From the NCBI RefSeq assembly GCF_036898465.1, contig NZ_JARUMJ010000001.1:124001-188000 (forward strand): 64,000 nucleotides of DNA, in the 5' to 3' direction. The notes below the pieces were generated by a model. It worked only from the letters and a program-made list of their open reading frames with translations, ran no database searches and was not told the origin of the DNA. Positions 46,401 through 58,400 of this stretch are shown here, one piece after another. A program made the translations under genes and the position numbers. Within the stretch, counting starts at the first letter, position 1, and the number at the start of each line of letters is the position of its first letter. This DNA is from Streptomyces sp. B21-105 (lineage in GTDB: Bacteria; Actinomycetota; Actinomycetes; Streptomycetales; Streptomycetaceae).

Positions 46401-49400
46401 TGGTCACCGACAGGACCCGCTCGTCAGGGCCCGCGTCGAACAGCCAGGCCCGGATGGGCACCTCGGTCGCCAGGTCGAAGGCGTACTGCGCCGCGTCGAT
46501 GAGGGCGGCGTCAAGCTCCGCGGGCTCCACGGCGGCCACGGTCAGCTGCCAGTCCAGCTCGTCGGGGTCGAGGATGTGCTGGTAGGGGGTGCCCTCGGCC
46601 ATCGGGAACACCGTGCGCAGCACCTCGTGCCGGCCTATGACGTCCTGCAGGGCCATGCCGAGCGCGTCACGGTCCACGTCACCTGACAGGCGCAGGGTGA
46701 TGGGGGTGTTGTAAGTGGCGCCCGGGCCCTCGAGCTGGCCGATGAACCACAGCCGCTGCTGGGCGAACGACAACGGCACGCGCTCGGGACGTTCGACGGT
46801 GGTCAGCGCCACCCGGGCCTGGCCGACCCCGGCCGCCAGCTGGGCGGCGAGCCCGGAGACGGTCGGAGCCTCGAACAGCTGCCGGATCTCCACCTCGACA
46901 CCGAGGACGGTACGGATACGGCTGATCAGCCGGACCGCGAGGAGCGAGTGGCCGCCCAGCTCGAAGAAGTCGTCGTCGACGCCGACGCTGTCCAGCCCCA
47001 GGACCTCGGCGAACGCCACGCACAGGATCTCCTCCTGAAGCGTCGCCGCACGACGGACACTGGCACGGTTGAAGCCGTAGACGGGGGCGGGGAGAGCAGA
47101 CCGGTCGAGCTTGCCGTTCGCGGTCAGCGGCAGCGCGTCGAGGACCACCACCACCGACGGCACCATGTGCTCCGGCAGCCGACCGGCCGCGAACTGACGT
47201 ACGTGTGCGGAGAGTTCACTGTCCGCCGCGTCCTCGTCGTCGGGTACGACGTAGGCCACCAGGCGGGTGTCTCCCGGCGTGTCCTCACGAGCGATCACAG
47301 CAGCCTGGACGACCTGCGGGTGTGCGGTCAGTACGGCCTGCACCTCACCCGGCTCGATCCGGAAACCCCGGATCTTCACCTGGTCGTCCGTGCGGCCCAG
47401 GAAGACGACCTGACCGTCCACCGTCCACTTCGCCCGGTCACCGGTGCGATACATCCGCCCACCGGTAGCGGAGAACGGGTCGGCGACGAACCGCTCCGAC
47501 GTCAGTCCCGCACGCCCGACATAACCACGCGCAACACCAGCACCCGCGACATACAACTCACCCGCAACACCCACCGGCACCGGCTGCAACCGGTCATCCA
47601 GCACCCAGAAACGAGTGTTGGCGATCGGCGTACCCACCGGCACGACACCATCGGCAACCAGGTCCGCACTCAGCCGGACGGTCGCGACACCGATCGTGGC
47701 CTCGGTCGGACCGTAGTGGTTGAACACCCCACACTCACCCGCGGCCGCCACCAGCTCCCGCACCCACGACACCGAAGCAGCCTCACCACCCAGCACCAAC
47801 GACTTCGCCGGCAAGACACCTCCCAGACCACCACCGGCAGACAACGCCGCCAGATGCGAAGGCACCGCCTTGAGATAGTCGATCCGGTGCTCCCTCAGAT
47901 ACGCGGCCACGACAGCCGGATCCGTCACCGCACCCTCGTCCAGGATGTGCAGCTCACCGCCCGTGGCAAGAGCCGCGAAGACAACCGTGTTACCCAGATC
48001 CGTCGCCTGCGCCTGCAACAACGCATAACGACCACCCGGCTCACCGAACCCCACCCGCCCCGGAACCGACACCACATAATTCGCCAGACCACCATGGGTG
48101 ACCGCAACACCCTTCGGCTGACCCGTCGAACCCGACGTATAAATCACATACGCCAACGCTCCTGCCGGAACGACCACGTCAGGCACGGTCGCCGCAGCCG
48201 CAGCAAGCTGCAACTCCATCAACGCACCGTCAACCGCCACCAGACGCCCCCGACCAGCCGGAAGCTCCTCAAGAACCTCCTCCGTCGTCAGCGTCAGCAC
48301 CACACGGCTGTCACGGAGCATGTACGAGATCCGCTCCGTCGGCTGAGCCGGATCGATCGGCAGATAACCCGCACCCGCCTTCCACACACCCAAAATCCCC
48401 GCAACCATCTCCACACCACGCGGCAAAGACAGACCGACAACAGACTCCGCACCCACACCCTGGCCAAGCAGATAATGCGCGATCCGGTTCGCCCGCGCGT
48501 CCAGCTCCGCATACGACACCGACACACCGTCCGCGACCACCGCCACAGCATCCGGCGTCCGCGCCACCTGCGCCCCGAACACCTCATGCACCGCAACAGC
48601 AGGCACAACAACCGCCGTGTCATTCCACTCACCCACCACCCGACGACGCTCAACCCCACCGAGCACATCCACGGCACCCAACCGAGTCCGCGGATCATCA
48701 GCCAACGCCCCCAGCACCCGCAGCCAGGCATCCGCGATCCGACCGGCCCACTCCGCATCGAACAAGTCCAACGCCACCGTCACCGAACCCCACAACCCCG
48801 CCGGGGCACCATCAGCGTCGAACACCTCCCGCACCATCACATCGAGATCGAACTTGGCGGCCCGTTCCCCCGCCTCCACGCCACCGGCAAGCACCACGGG
48901 TACATCGACCACGGCGTCGATCGTGTCCAGCTTGGTCAGGACCACCTGGAACAGCGGGTGCCGTGCCATCGACCGGCTGGGGGACAGCTCCTCCACCAGC
49001 TTCTCGAAGGGCACATCCTGATGGGCGAAGCTCGAAAGTCCCGACTCCCGCACGCGCGAGAGGAGTTCGGTGAACATCGGGTCCCCGGTCAGATCGACCC
49101 GCAGCACGAGCGTGTTGACGAAGCACCCGATCAGGTCGTCCAGGGCTTCGTCCGTACGCCCGGCATGTGCCGAGCCGATCGGGATGTCGGTTCCCGCGCC
49201 CAGCCGGGACAGCAGCACCGCCAGCGCCGCCTGTACGACCATGAACAGGGTCACGCCTTCGGCGCGCGCCACCTCCACAAGGCGTGCGTGCACCTCGGCC
49301 GGAATCTCCAGCGGCACAGTGTGCCCACGGTGAGAAGCCACGACCGGGCGCGGCCGGTCGAAAGGCAGCGCAAGCTCCTCCGGTGCGCCGGCCAGCGTCT

Positions 49401-52400
49401 CCCGCCAGTAGGCGACCTGGCGGGAGATCACACTCTCGGGGTCGTTCTCGTCGCCGAGCAGCTCCCGCTGCCACAGGGCGTAGTCGGCGTACTGGACCGG
49501 CAGCGGCTCCCACTCCGGGGCCCGCCCCGCACACCGCGCCGCGTAAGCAGTGGAGAAGTCCCGGGCGAGGGGGGCCTGTGACCAGCCGTCGCTGGCGATG
49601 TGGTGGATGGTCACCGCCAGGACCCGCTCGTCAGGGCCCGCGTCGAACAGCCAGGCCCGGATGGGCACCTCGGTCGCCAGGTCGAAGGCGTACTGCGCCG
49701 CCTCGGCAACCGCAGCGGCCAGCTCCGTAGGCTCGACCTGTGCCACGGTCAGCTCCCACACCACGTCCGCCGGGTCCAGGACGTGCTGGTACGGCTCACC
49801 GTCCGCGACCTTGAGCACCGTGCGCAGCACCTCGTGCCGGCCTATGACGTCCTGCAGGGCCATGCCGAGCGCGTCACGGTCCACGTCACCTGACAGGCGC
49901 AGGGTGATGGGGGTGTTGTAAGTGGCGCCCGGGCCCTCGAGCTGGCCGATGAACCACAGCCGCTGCTGGGCGAACGACAACGGCACGCGCTCGGGACGTT
50001 CGACGGTCGTCAGCGCCACCCGGGCCTGGCCGACCCCGGCCGCCAGCTGGGCGGCGAGCCCGGAGACGGTCGGAGCCTCGAACAGCTGCCGGATCTCCAC
50101 CTCGACACCGAGGACGGTACGGATACGGCTGATCAGCCGGACCGCGAGGAGCGAGTGGCCGCCCAGCTCGAAGAAGTCGTCGTCGACGCCGACGCTGTCC
50201 AGCCCCAAGACCTCGGCGAACGCCACGCACAGGATCTCCTCCTGAAGCGTCGCCGCACGACGGACACTGGCACGGTTGAAGCCGTAGACGGGGGCGGGGA
50301 GAGCAGACCGGTCGAGCTTGCCGTTCGCGGTCAGCGGCAGCGCGTCGAGGACCACCACCACCGACGGCACCATGTGCTCCGGCAGCCGCTGGACGGCGAA
50401 CTGCTTGAGAACAGCGGCCAGTTCAGTCGGGACCGCGTCCTCGTCGTCGGGCACGACGTAGGCCACCAGGCGGGTGTCTCCCGGCGTGTCCTCACGAGCG
50501 ATCACAGCAGCCTGGACGACCTGCGGGTGTGCGGTCAGTACGGCCTGCACCTCACCCGGCTCGATCCGGAAACCCCGGATCTTCACCTGGTCGTCCGTGC
50601 GGCCCAGGAAGACGACCTGACCGTCCACCGTCCACTTCGCCCCGTCACCGGTGCGATACATCCGCCCACCGGTAGCGGAGAACGGGTCGGCGACGAACCG
50701 CTCCGACGTCAGTCCCGCACGCCCGACATAACCACGCGCAACACCAGCACCCGCGACATACAACTCACCCGCAACACCCACCGGCACCGGCTGCAACCGG
50801 TCATCCAGCACCCAGAAACGAGTGTTGGCGATCGGCGTACCCACCGGCACGACACCATCGGCAACCAGGTCCGCACTCAGCCGGACGGTCGCGACACCGA
50901 TCGTGGCCTCGGTCGGACCGTAGTGGTTGAACACCCCACACTCACCCGCGGCCGCCACCAGCTCCCGCACCCACGACACCGAAGCAGCCTCACCACCCAG
51001 CACCAACGACTTCGCCGGCAAGACACCTCCCAGACCACCACCGGCAGACAACGCCGCCAGATGCGAAGGCACCGCCTTGAGATAGTCGATCCGGTGCTCC
51101 CTCAGATACGCGGCCACGACAGCCGGATCCGTCACCGCACCCTCGTCCAGGATGTGCAGCTCACCGCCCGTGGCAAGAGCCGCGAAGACAACCGTGTTAC
51201 CCAGATCCGTCGCCTGCGCCTGCAACAACGCATAACGACCACCCGGCTCACCGAACCCCACCCGCCCCGGAACCGACACCACATAATTCGCCAGACCACC
51301 ATGGGTGACCGCAACACCCTTCGGCTGACCCGTCGAACCCGACGTATAAATCACATACGCCAACGCTCCTGCCGGAACGACCACGTCAGGCACGGTCGCC
51401 GCAGCCGCAGCAAGCTGCAACTCCATCAACGCACCGTCAACCGCCACCAGACGCCCCCGACCAGCCGGAAGCTCCTCAAGAACCTCCTCCGTCGTCAGCG
51501 TCAGCACCACACGGCTGTCACGGAGCATGTAAGAGATCCGCTCCGTCGGCTGAGCCGGATCGATCGGCAGATAACCCGCACCCGCCTTCCACACACCCAA
51601 AATCCCCGCAACCATCTCCACACCACGCGGCAAAGACAGACCGACAACAGACTCCGCACCCACACCCTGGCCAAGCAGATAATGCGCGATCCGGTTCGCC
51701 CGAGCGTCCAGCTCCGCATACGACACCGACACACCGTCCGCGACCACCGCCACAGCATCCGGCGTCCGCGCCACCTGCGCCCCGAACACCTCATGCACCG
51801 CAACAGCAGGCACAACAACCGCCGTGTCATTCCACTCACCCACCACCCGACGACGCTCAACCCCACCGAGCACATCCACGGCACCCAACCGAGTCCGCGG
51901 ATCATCAGCCAACGCCCCCAGCACCCGCAGCCAGGCATCCGCGATCCGACCGGCCCACTCCGCATCGAACAAGTCCAACGCCACCGTCACCGAACCCCAC
52001 AACCCCGCCGGGGCACCATCAGCGTCGAACACCTCCCGCACCATCACATCGAGATCGAACTTTGCCGCAGCTCTGCCGGCCGACAGGTCGTCCGACACGC
52101 TGCCCGCCCACACACCCGGGAGGTCGAGCACAGCGTCGATGGTGTTCTGCATCGTGAAGACGACCTGGAACAGCGGATGCCGGGCCAGCGACCGGGCCGG
52201 GGACAGCTCCTCCACCAGCCGCTCGAACGGCACATCCTGATGCGCGAACGCCGACAGGCTCCTCTCCCGCACCCGCCCCAGCACCTCACGGAACGTCGGG
52301 TCGCCCGACAGATCCGTGCGGATCACCAGCGTGTTGATGAAGAAGCCGACCATGTCGTCCAGGGCCTCGTCCGTACGCCCCGCGTTCGCCGAACCGATGG

Positions 52401-55400
52401 GGATGTCCGTGCCCGCACCGAGCCGGGACAGCAACACCGCCAGCGCCGCCTGCAACACCATGAACGTGGTCACGCCCTCGGCGCGCGCCACCTCCACAAG
52501 GCGTGCGTGCAGCTCCGTCGGAATCTCCAGCGGGACGGTGTGCCCGAGGTGGGAGGCCACGGCCGGCCTGGACCGGTCGAACGGCAGCTCAAGTTCCTCC
52601 GGCGCACCGGCCAACGCTTCACGCCAGTAGCCGATCTGCCGGGACATCAGACTCTCCGCGTCCCGCTCGTCGCCGAGCAGTTCGCGTTGCCAGAGGGTGT
52701 AGTCGGCGTACTGCACCGGCAGCGGTCCCCACTCCGGGGCCCGCCCCGCGCACCGCGCCTCGTAGGCGACCGACACATCCCGCGCCAGTGGGCCCATGGA
52801 CCAGCCGTCACCCGCGATGTGGTGGACCACCACGACCAGGACGTGTTCGTCCGGTCCGGCCGTGAACAGCCAGGCCCGGATCGGCACGTCGGAAGCCAGC
52901 TCGAACGCGTACTGCTCTGCCTCGGAGATCGCATCCGCGAGCTCGGTCGACGCGTCGTCGGCGGTGAGGTCCACCGACTGAAGCTGCCACTCCAGCTCGG
53001 CCAGTTCCCGAACCTGCTGGTACGGCTGTCCGTCCGCCTCTGCGAAGACGGTGCGCAGCACCTCGTGCCTGCCGATCACGTCCCGCAGCGCCGTGCCGAG
53101 GGCGTCGCGGTCGACGTCACCCGACAGGCGGAGTGTCACGGGGACGTTGTAGGTGGCGCTCGGGCCCTCCAACTGCCCGATGAACCACAGCCGCTGCTGG
53201 GCGAACGACAACGGCACCCGCTCGGGACGCTCCCTCTGTGTGAGCGCCTTGCGCGCCGCGTCGACGCCGCCCAGCTGGGACCCGGCCAGCTGGGCTGCGA
53301 GTGCGGCGACGGTCGGCGCCTCGAACAGGTCCCGCAGCGGCACCTCGACACCCAGCACCACACGAATCCGGCTCACCAGCCGGACCGCAAGAAGCGAATG
53401 CCCGCCGAGAGCGAAGAAGTCGTCGTCCACACCGACCCGCTCCAAGCCCAGGACCTGCGCGAACACCCCGCACAGGATCTCTTCCTGGAGGCTGGAGGGG
53501 GCCCGGCCGGTACCGGTGGTGAGCTGCGGGGCGGGCAGGGCCTTGCGGTCCAGCTTGCCGTTCACCGTCAACGGCAGTGCGTCGAGGACCACCACCGCCG
53601 ACGGCACCATGTACCCGGGCAGGTACTCGGACACGAACGCGCTCACCGATGCCGGCAGCGTGTCGTGCTCCGACCCGGCAGGAACCACATAGGCCACGAG
53701 GCGCGTATCCCCCGGCGCGTCCTCGCGGGCGACCACCGCCGCCTGCGCCACACCCGGGTGCGCCGCCACCGCCGCTTGCACCTCACCCGGCTCGATCCGG
53801 AAGCCTCGGATCTTGACCTGCTCGTCCGCACGCCCCGCGAACACCAACTGACCGTCCGCCGTCCACCGCACCAGGTCACCCGTGCGGTACACGCGCTCAC
53901 CACCGCCGAACGGATCGGCGACGAACCGCTCCGCCGTCAGCCCTGCCCGTCCTACGTATCCGCGTGCCAGCTGCGTGCCACCGATGTACAGCTCACCGGC
54001 CACACCCACCGGAACCGGCCGCAAGCACTCGTCCAGGACGAACATCCGCGTGTTCGCGACCGGTCCACCGAACGGCAGCGCCCCACCACCGTCCGGATCG
54101 ACCTGCCCGACAGCCGTGATCACCGTCGCCTCCGTGGGCCCGTACGCATGCACAAGCCGCCGACCCCGCGCCCACTCCCGCGCCAACCCCGGATCCATCG
54201 CCTCCGAACCCACCACCATCGGCCCCACCCCGGCCAGATCCTCCAACTCCAGCACCCCGAGCAACGACGGCACCACACTCGCCGACCGCACACCCGCCGA
54301 CTCCACCAGCCCCCGCAACAACGCAGGCTCCGCCCGCTCCGCCGCACCAGCCACCACCAGCGCACCACCACAACCCAACGCCACCGCCACATCCAGCACC
54401 GACGCATCGAAACTGAACGAAGCGAACTGCAGAACCGGAACCCCAGGCCCCACCTCCAACAACGGCCCGAACACCGACACCAGATTCGCCAACGAACCGT
54501 GCGAAACCCCCACACCCTTCGGCAGACCCGTCGACCCCGACGTATAGATCACATACGCCAGACCCTCCCGATCCACAGCCCCACCCGGAGCCGTAACCGC
54601 AAACCCCGCCAGCTCACCCTCCACCACCGGATCCCCCAGCCACACCACACCCAGGCCAGGGCCGGCCACCACGCCCTCCGTCACACCCCGTTGCCCGACG
54701 ACAAGCTCCGCACCACTGTCCGCGAGCACGAACGCGATCCGCTCCGCCGGATACTCCGGATCGAGCGGCACATACGCACCACCCGCCTTCCACACCGCCA
54801 CAATCGCGACGACCATCTCCACACCACGCGGCAGACACAGACCCACCACCGACTCCGGACCCACACCCCGCCCGATCAGCAACCGCGCCAACCGGTTCGC
54901 CCGCACATCCAACTCCGCATACGACACCTCAACACCCTCGAACACCACCGCCACCGCACCCGGCGACTCCACCACCCACCCAGCGAACAGATCCGGAACC
55001 ATGACCGGCGCAACCTCGACCGCCGTGTCGTTCCACTCCACCAACACCCGACGCCGCTCCACCACACCCAACACATCCACCGCGCTCAACGGCAGGTCCT
55101 CGCCACCGTCCAGCGCGTCTTCCAGTGCGGCTACCAGGCCCTCGGTCGCGGTCCGCACCAAGGAACCGACGGCGTGCGGGTCGATCGGTGCCACTGCGTC
55201 GACAGACAGCCCGATCCGGTCCCCGCTGTCGTCGACGGAGACGGCGAGCGGATAGTTGGTGCGCTCGCGCGAGAAGACGGGGCGAAGCCCCTGGATGTCG
55301 CCCGCCGGTCGGCCCTCGTCGCCGAGGGGGGTGGCGGTGGTGTTGTGCCGGTAGTTGAGGAACGAGGTGAACAGCGGCATGTTCGCCGCGACACCGCTGG

Positions 55401-58400
55401 CGCGCTGTGCCACGGCCAGGGTCGCGTGTTCGTGCTCCAGAAGCTCGGCCAGCTGTCCGCGCATCGCGGACACGGCGGCCAGGGCGCCCACCTCGGCCGT
55501 CCGGACGCGTACGGGCAGCGTGTTGAGGAAGGGACCGGGTACCTGGTCGGCGCCGGCCCCGGCGTTCATGCGGCCGAACAGGACGGTGCCGAAAACCACG
55601 TCGTCCCGGCCGCTGACGGCCGCCACGGCACGCGCCCACGCCACGTGCATCACGGTCGCCGCGCTGACTCCCAGGCGACGCGATATCTCCCTGAGGCGAT
55701 CGCGCAGCTCGGGTGAGAAGTCGACTTCGGCCCGCTTCACGCCGGACCCGTCGCCGAGTACGTCCGTCAGGCCGAACGGGGCCGTCGGTTCGTCCACGTC
55801 GCCGAGCAGGTTCTCGAAGTAGCGCTCATGTCCGGCGCGCGCCGACTCGTCGCGTGCCTGGGCCACGAAGTTCCGGAACGGCAGTGGCTGCGCCAGCGCT
55901 TCGCCGTGGCCCGCCAGGAATGCCCGTACCTCTGTGAGGAGCACTTCCAGGGCCGTGTGGTCCTGGACCATGTGGTGCACCCGGACGAGGGCCAGCCACC
56001 GGCCGTCCGGCAGGCCGGCGGTGTACGGGTGGATCAGCGGGGCCCGTCCCAGGTCCATCGCGTCGCCGGCGCGCGCCATCAGCTCGGCCACCGGGTCGGT
56101 GCTCCGCGGGTCCAGAGCCACTTCGTCCACCGACAGCTCGGCCCGGCGCCACACCACCTGGACCGGCTCGCGCAGGCCTTCCCACACGATCGCCGTGCGC
56201 AGGATGTCATGGCGGTCGACCACCCGCTGGAGGGCGTCGAGGAAGGCGTGCAGCCGGTCGCGGGAGTCGAATTCGAGGACCGTCGGCATCACATACGCGT
56301 CGTCCTCGCCGTCGGCGGCCAGGAGGTGGTGGAAGAGCAGACCTTCCTGGAGGGGTGCGAGCGGGTAGACGTCGGCCACGTTGGCCGCGCCGCCGTCGAC
56401 GCCCGCGACGACCCGCTCGACCTCCTCGGCCGACAGATCCACCAGCGGCAGCATCTGAGGGTTGATCACGGTCGCACCCGCGGGGATGAGATTCTCCGGC
56501 ACCACCACCCGCTCGGTGCCCACCGACAGCGCGAGCCCGGCGGGAGTCGGGGTCTGGAACAGCGCACGCACCGACACGGTCACGCCCCGCGCCCGTACCG
56601 CCTCGACGAGGCGGATCGCCAGCAGCGAGTGTCCGCCCAGGGCGAAGAAGTCATCGTCGGCGCCGACGCTCTCCAGGCCGAGGACCTCGGCGAAGGCGGC
56701 GCACAGGATCTCCTCCCGCACACTCGCGGGGCCTCGTCCGGCACCCGAGCGGTGTTCCGGGGCGGGCAAGGCACTCCGATCGAGCTTTCCGTTCGCGTTC
56801 AGCGGCAGCGCGTCCAGCACCACCACCGCCGACGGCACCATGTACGACGGCAACCGCCGCGCGACGAACTCGCTCACCCCTACCGTCAGTTGACCGTCGG
56901 CACCTTCGGCGGACACGACGTAGGCGACCAGGCGCTTGTCGCCCGGGATGTCCTCGCGGACGGTCACCACAGCCTGAGCAACCTGCGGATGCGCGACCAC
57001 AGCCGCCTGGACCTCGCCCAGCTCGATCCGGAAACCGCGTACCTTCACCTGCTCATCGACCCGGCCCAAATACTCGACCTGACCATCACCGTTCCACCGC
57101 ACCAGGTCACCGGTCCGATACAGCCGCTCACCCCCACCGAACGGATCGGCCACGAACCGCTCCGCCGTCAACCCCGCACGCCCCACATACCCACGCGCCA
57201 GACCCGACCCCGCGATATAGAGTTCCCCGGCCACACCCACCGGCACCGGCGACATCGCACCGTCCAGCACATACACCCGGGCATTCGAGATCGGCCGCCC
57301 GATCGGCACCAGCCCCTCGACATCCTCGTCCGTGGACCACGCCGTCGCATACACCGTCGCCTCGGTCGGACCATAGATGTTCGCCACCCGGGCTTCCGGC
57401 AACGCCCCACGAATACTCCCGACCACATCCGCGGTCAGCGCCTCACCCGCCAACACCACCGCCCGCGGCCGCACAGAAAGCCCACCACCAGCCACCACCT
57501 GCGCAAACGCCGACGGCACACCACTGACCAGACTCACCGCCCCCACCCCGGCCCCACCATCAGCCAGCGCCAGCACATCGTCCACGATCACCACACTGCC
57601 GCCCGACACCAACGGACCGAACAACTCGAACACCGACACATCGAAGTTGAACGACGTCGACACCAACACCCGCGAGAAATCGGCACCGCCGAACTCACCG
57701 ACCGCCCACGACAACAAGTTCACCACCGAACGATGCTCGACCACCACACCCTTCGGACGCCCCGTCGACCCGGACGTGAAGATCACATACGCCGGATTCT
57801 CCGGCCGCGGCCCCACGCCGGCGAGGCCACCGCCATCCAGGCGGGCCAGCTCCTCGACCACCGACGGCGCGTCCACCACAACCCGCGCCACACCGCCCGG
57901 CAGCACACCCTCCACCGCCGCCGAAGTCAGCACCACGACAGCACCGGCATCCCCGAGCATGTAACTGATCCGCTCGGCCGGATACCCCGGATCAACCGGC
58001 AGATACGCACCACCGGCCTTCATCACACCCAGCAACGCCGCCACCGTCTCGACACCACGCCCCATACACACACCCACCACCGACTCCGCACCCACACCCC
58101 GCCCGATCAGCAACCGCGCCAACCGGTTCGCCCGCACATCCAACTCCGCAAACGACACCGACACACCATCCGCCACCACCGCCACCGCACCCGGCGACCT
58201 CACCACCTGCGCCTCGAACAACCCCACCACCGTCGAAGACGCAACCACAGCCCCGGTGTCGTTCCACTCCACCAACACCCGACGACGCGCATCCTCATCA
58301 AGCACGTCCACCGCGCTCAACCGCGTCTCCGGATCGGCCGCGACCACCTCCAGCACCCGGACCCACCACTGCGCGAGCCGCTCGACCGTTGCCATGTCGA

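Noticed and set aside
46783..53219. Calcium-binding Asp-X-Asp-Gly motif of daptomycin/CDA-type lipopeptides
   Set aside because: The predicted order gives Asp3-Asp4, Asp8 and Asp14, with no Asp-X-Asp-Gly spacing. Calcium dependence cannot be claimed from this.
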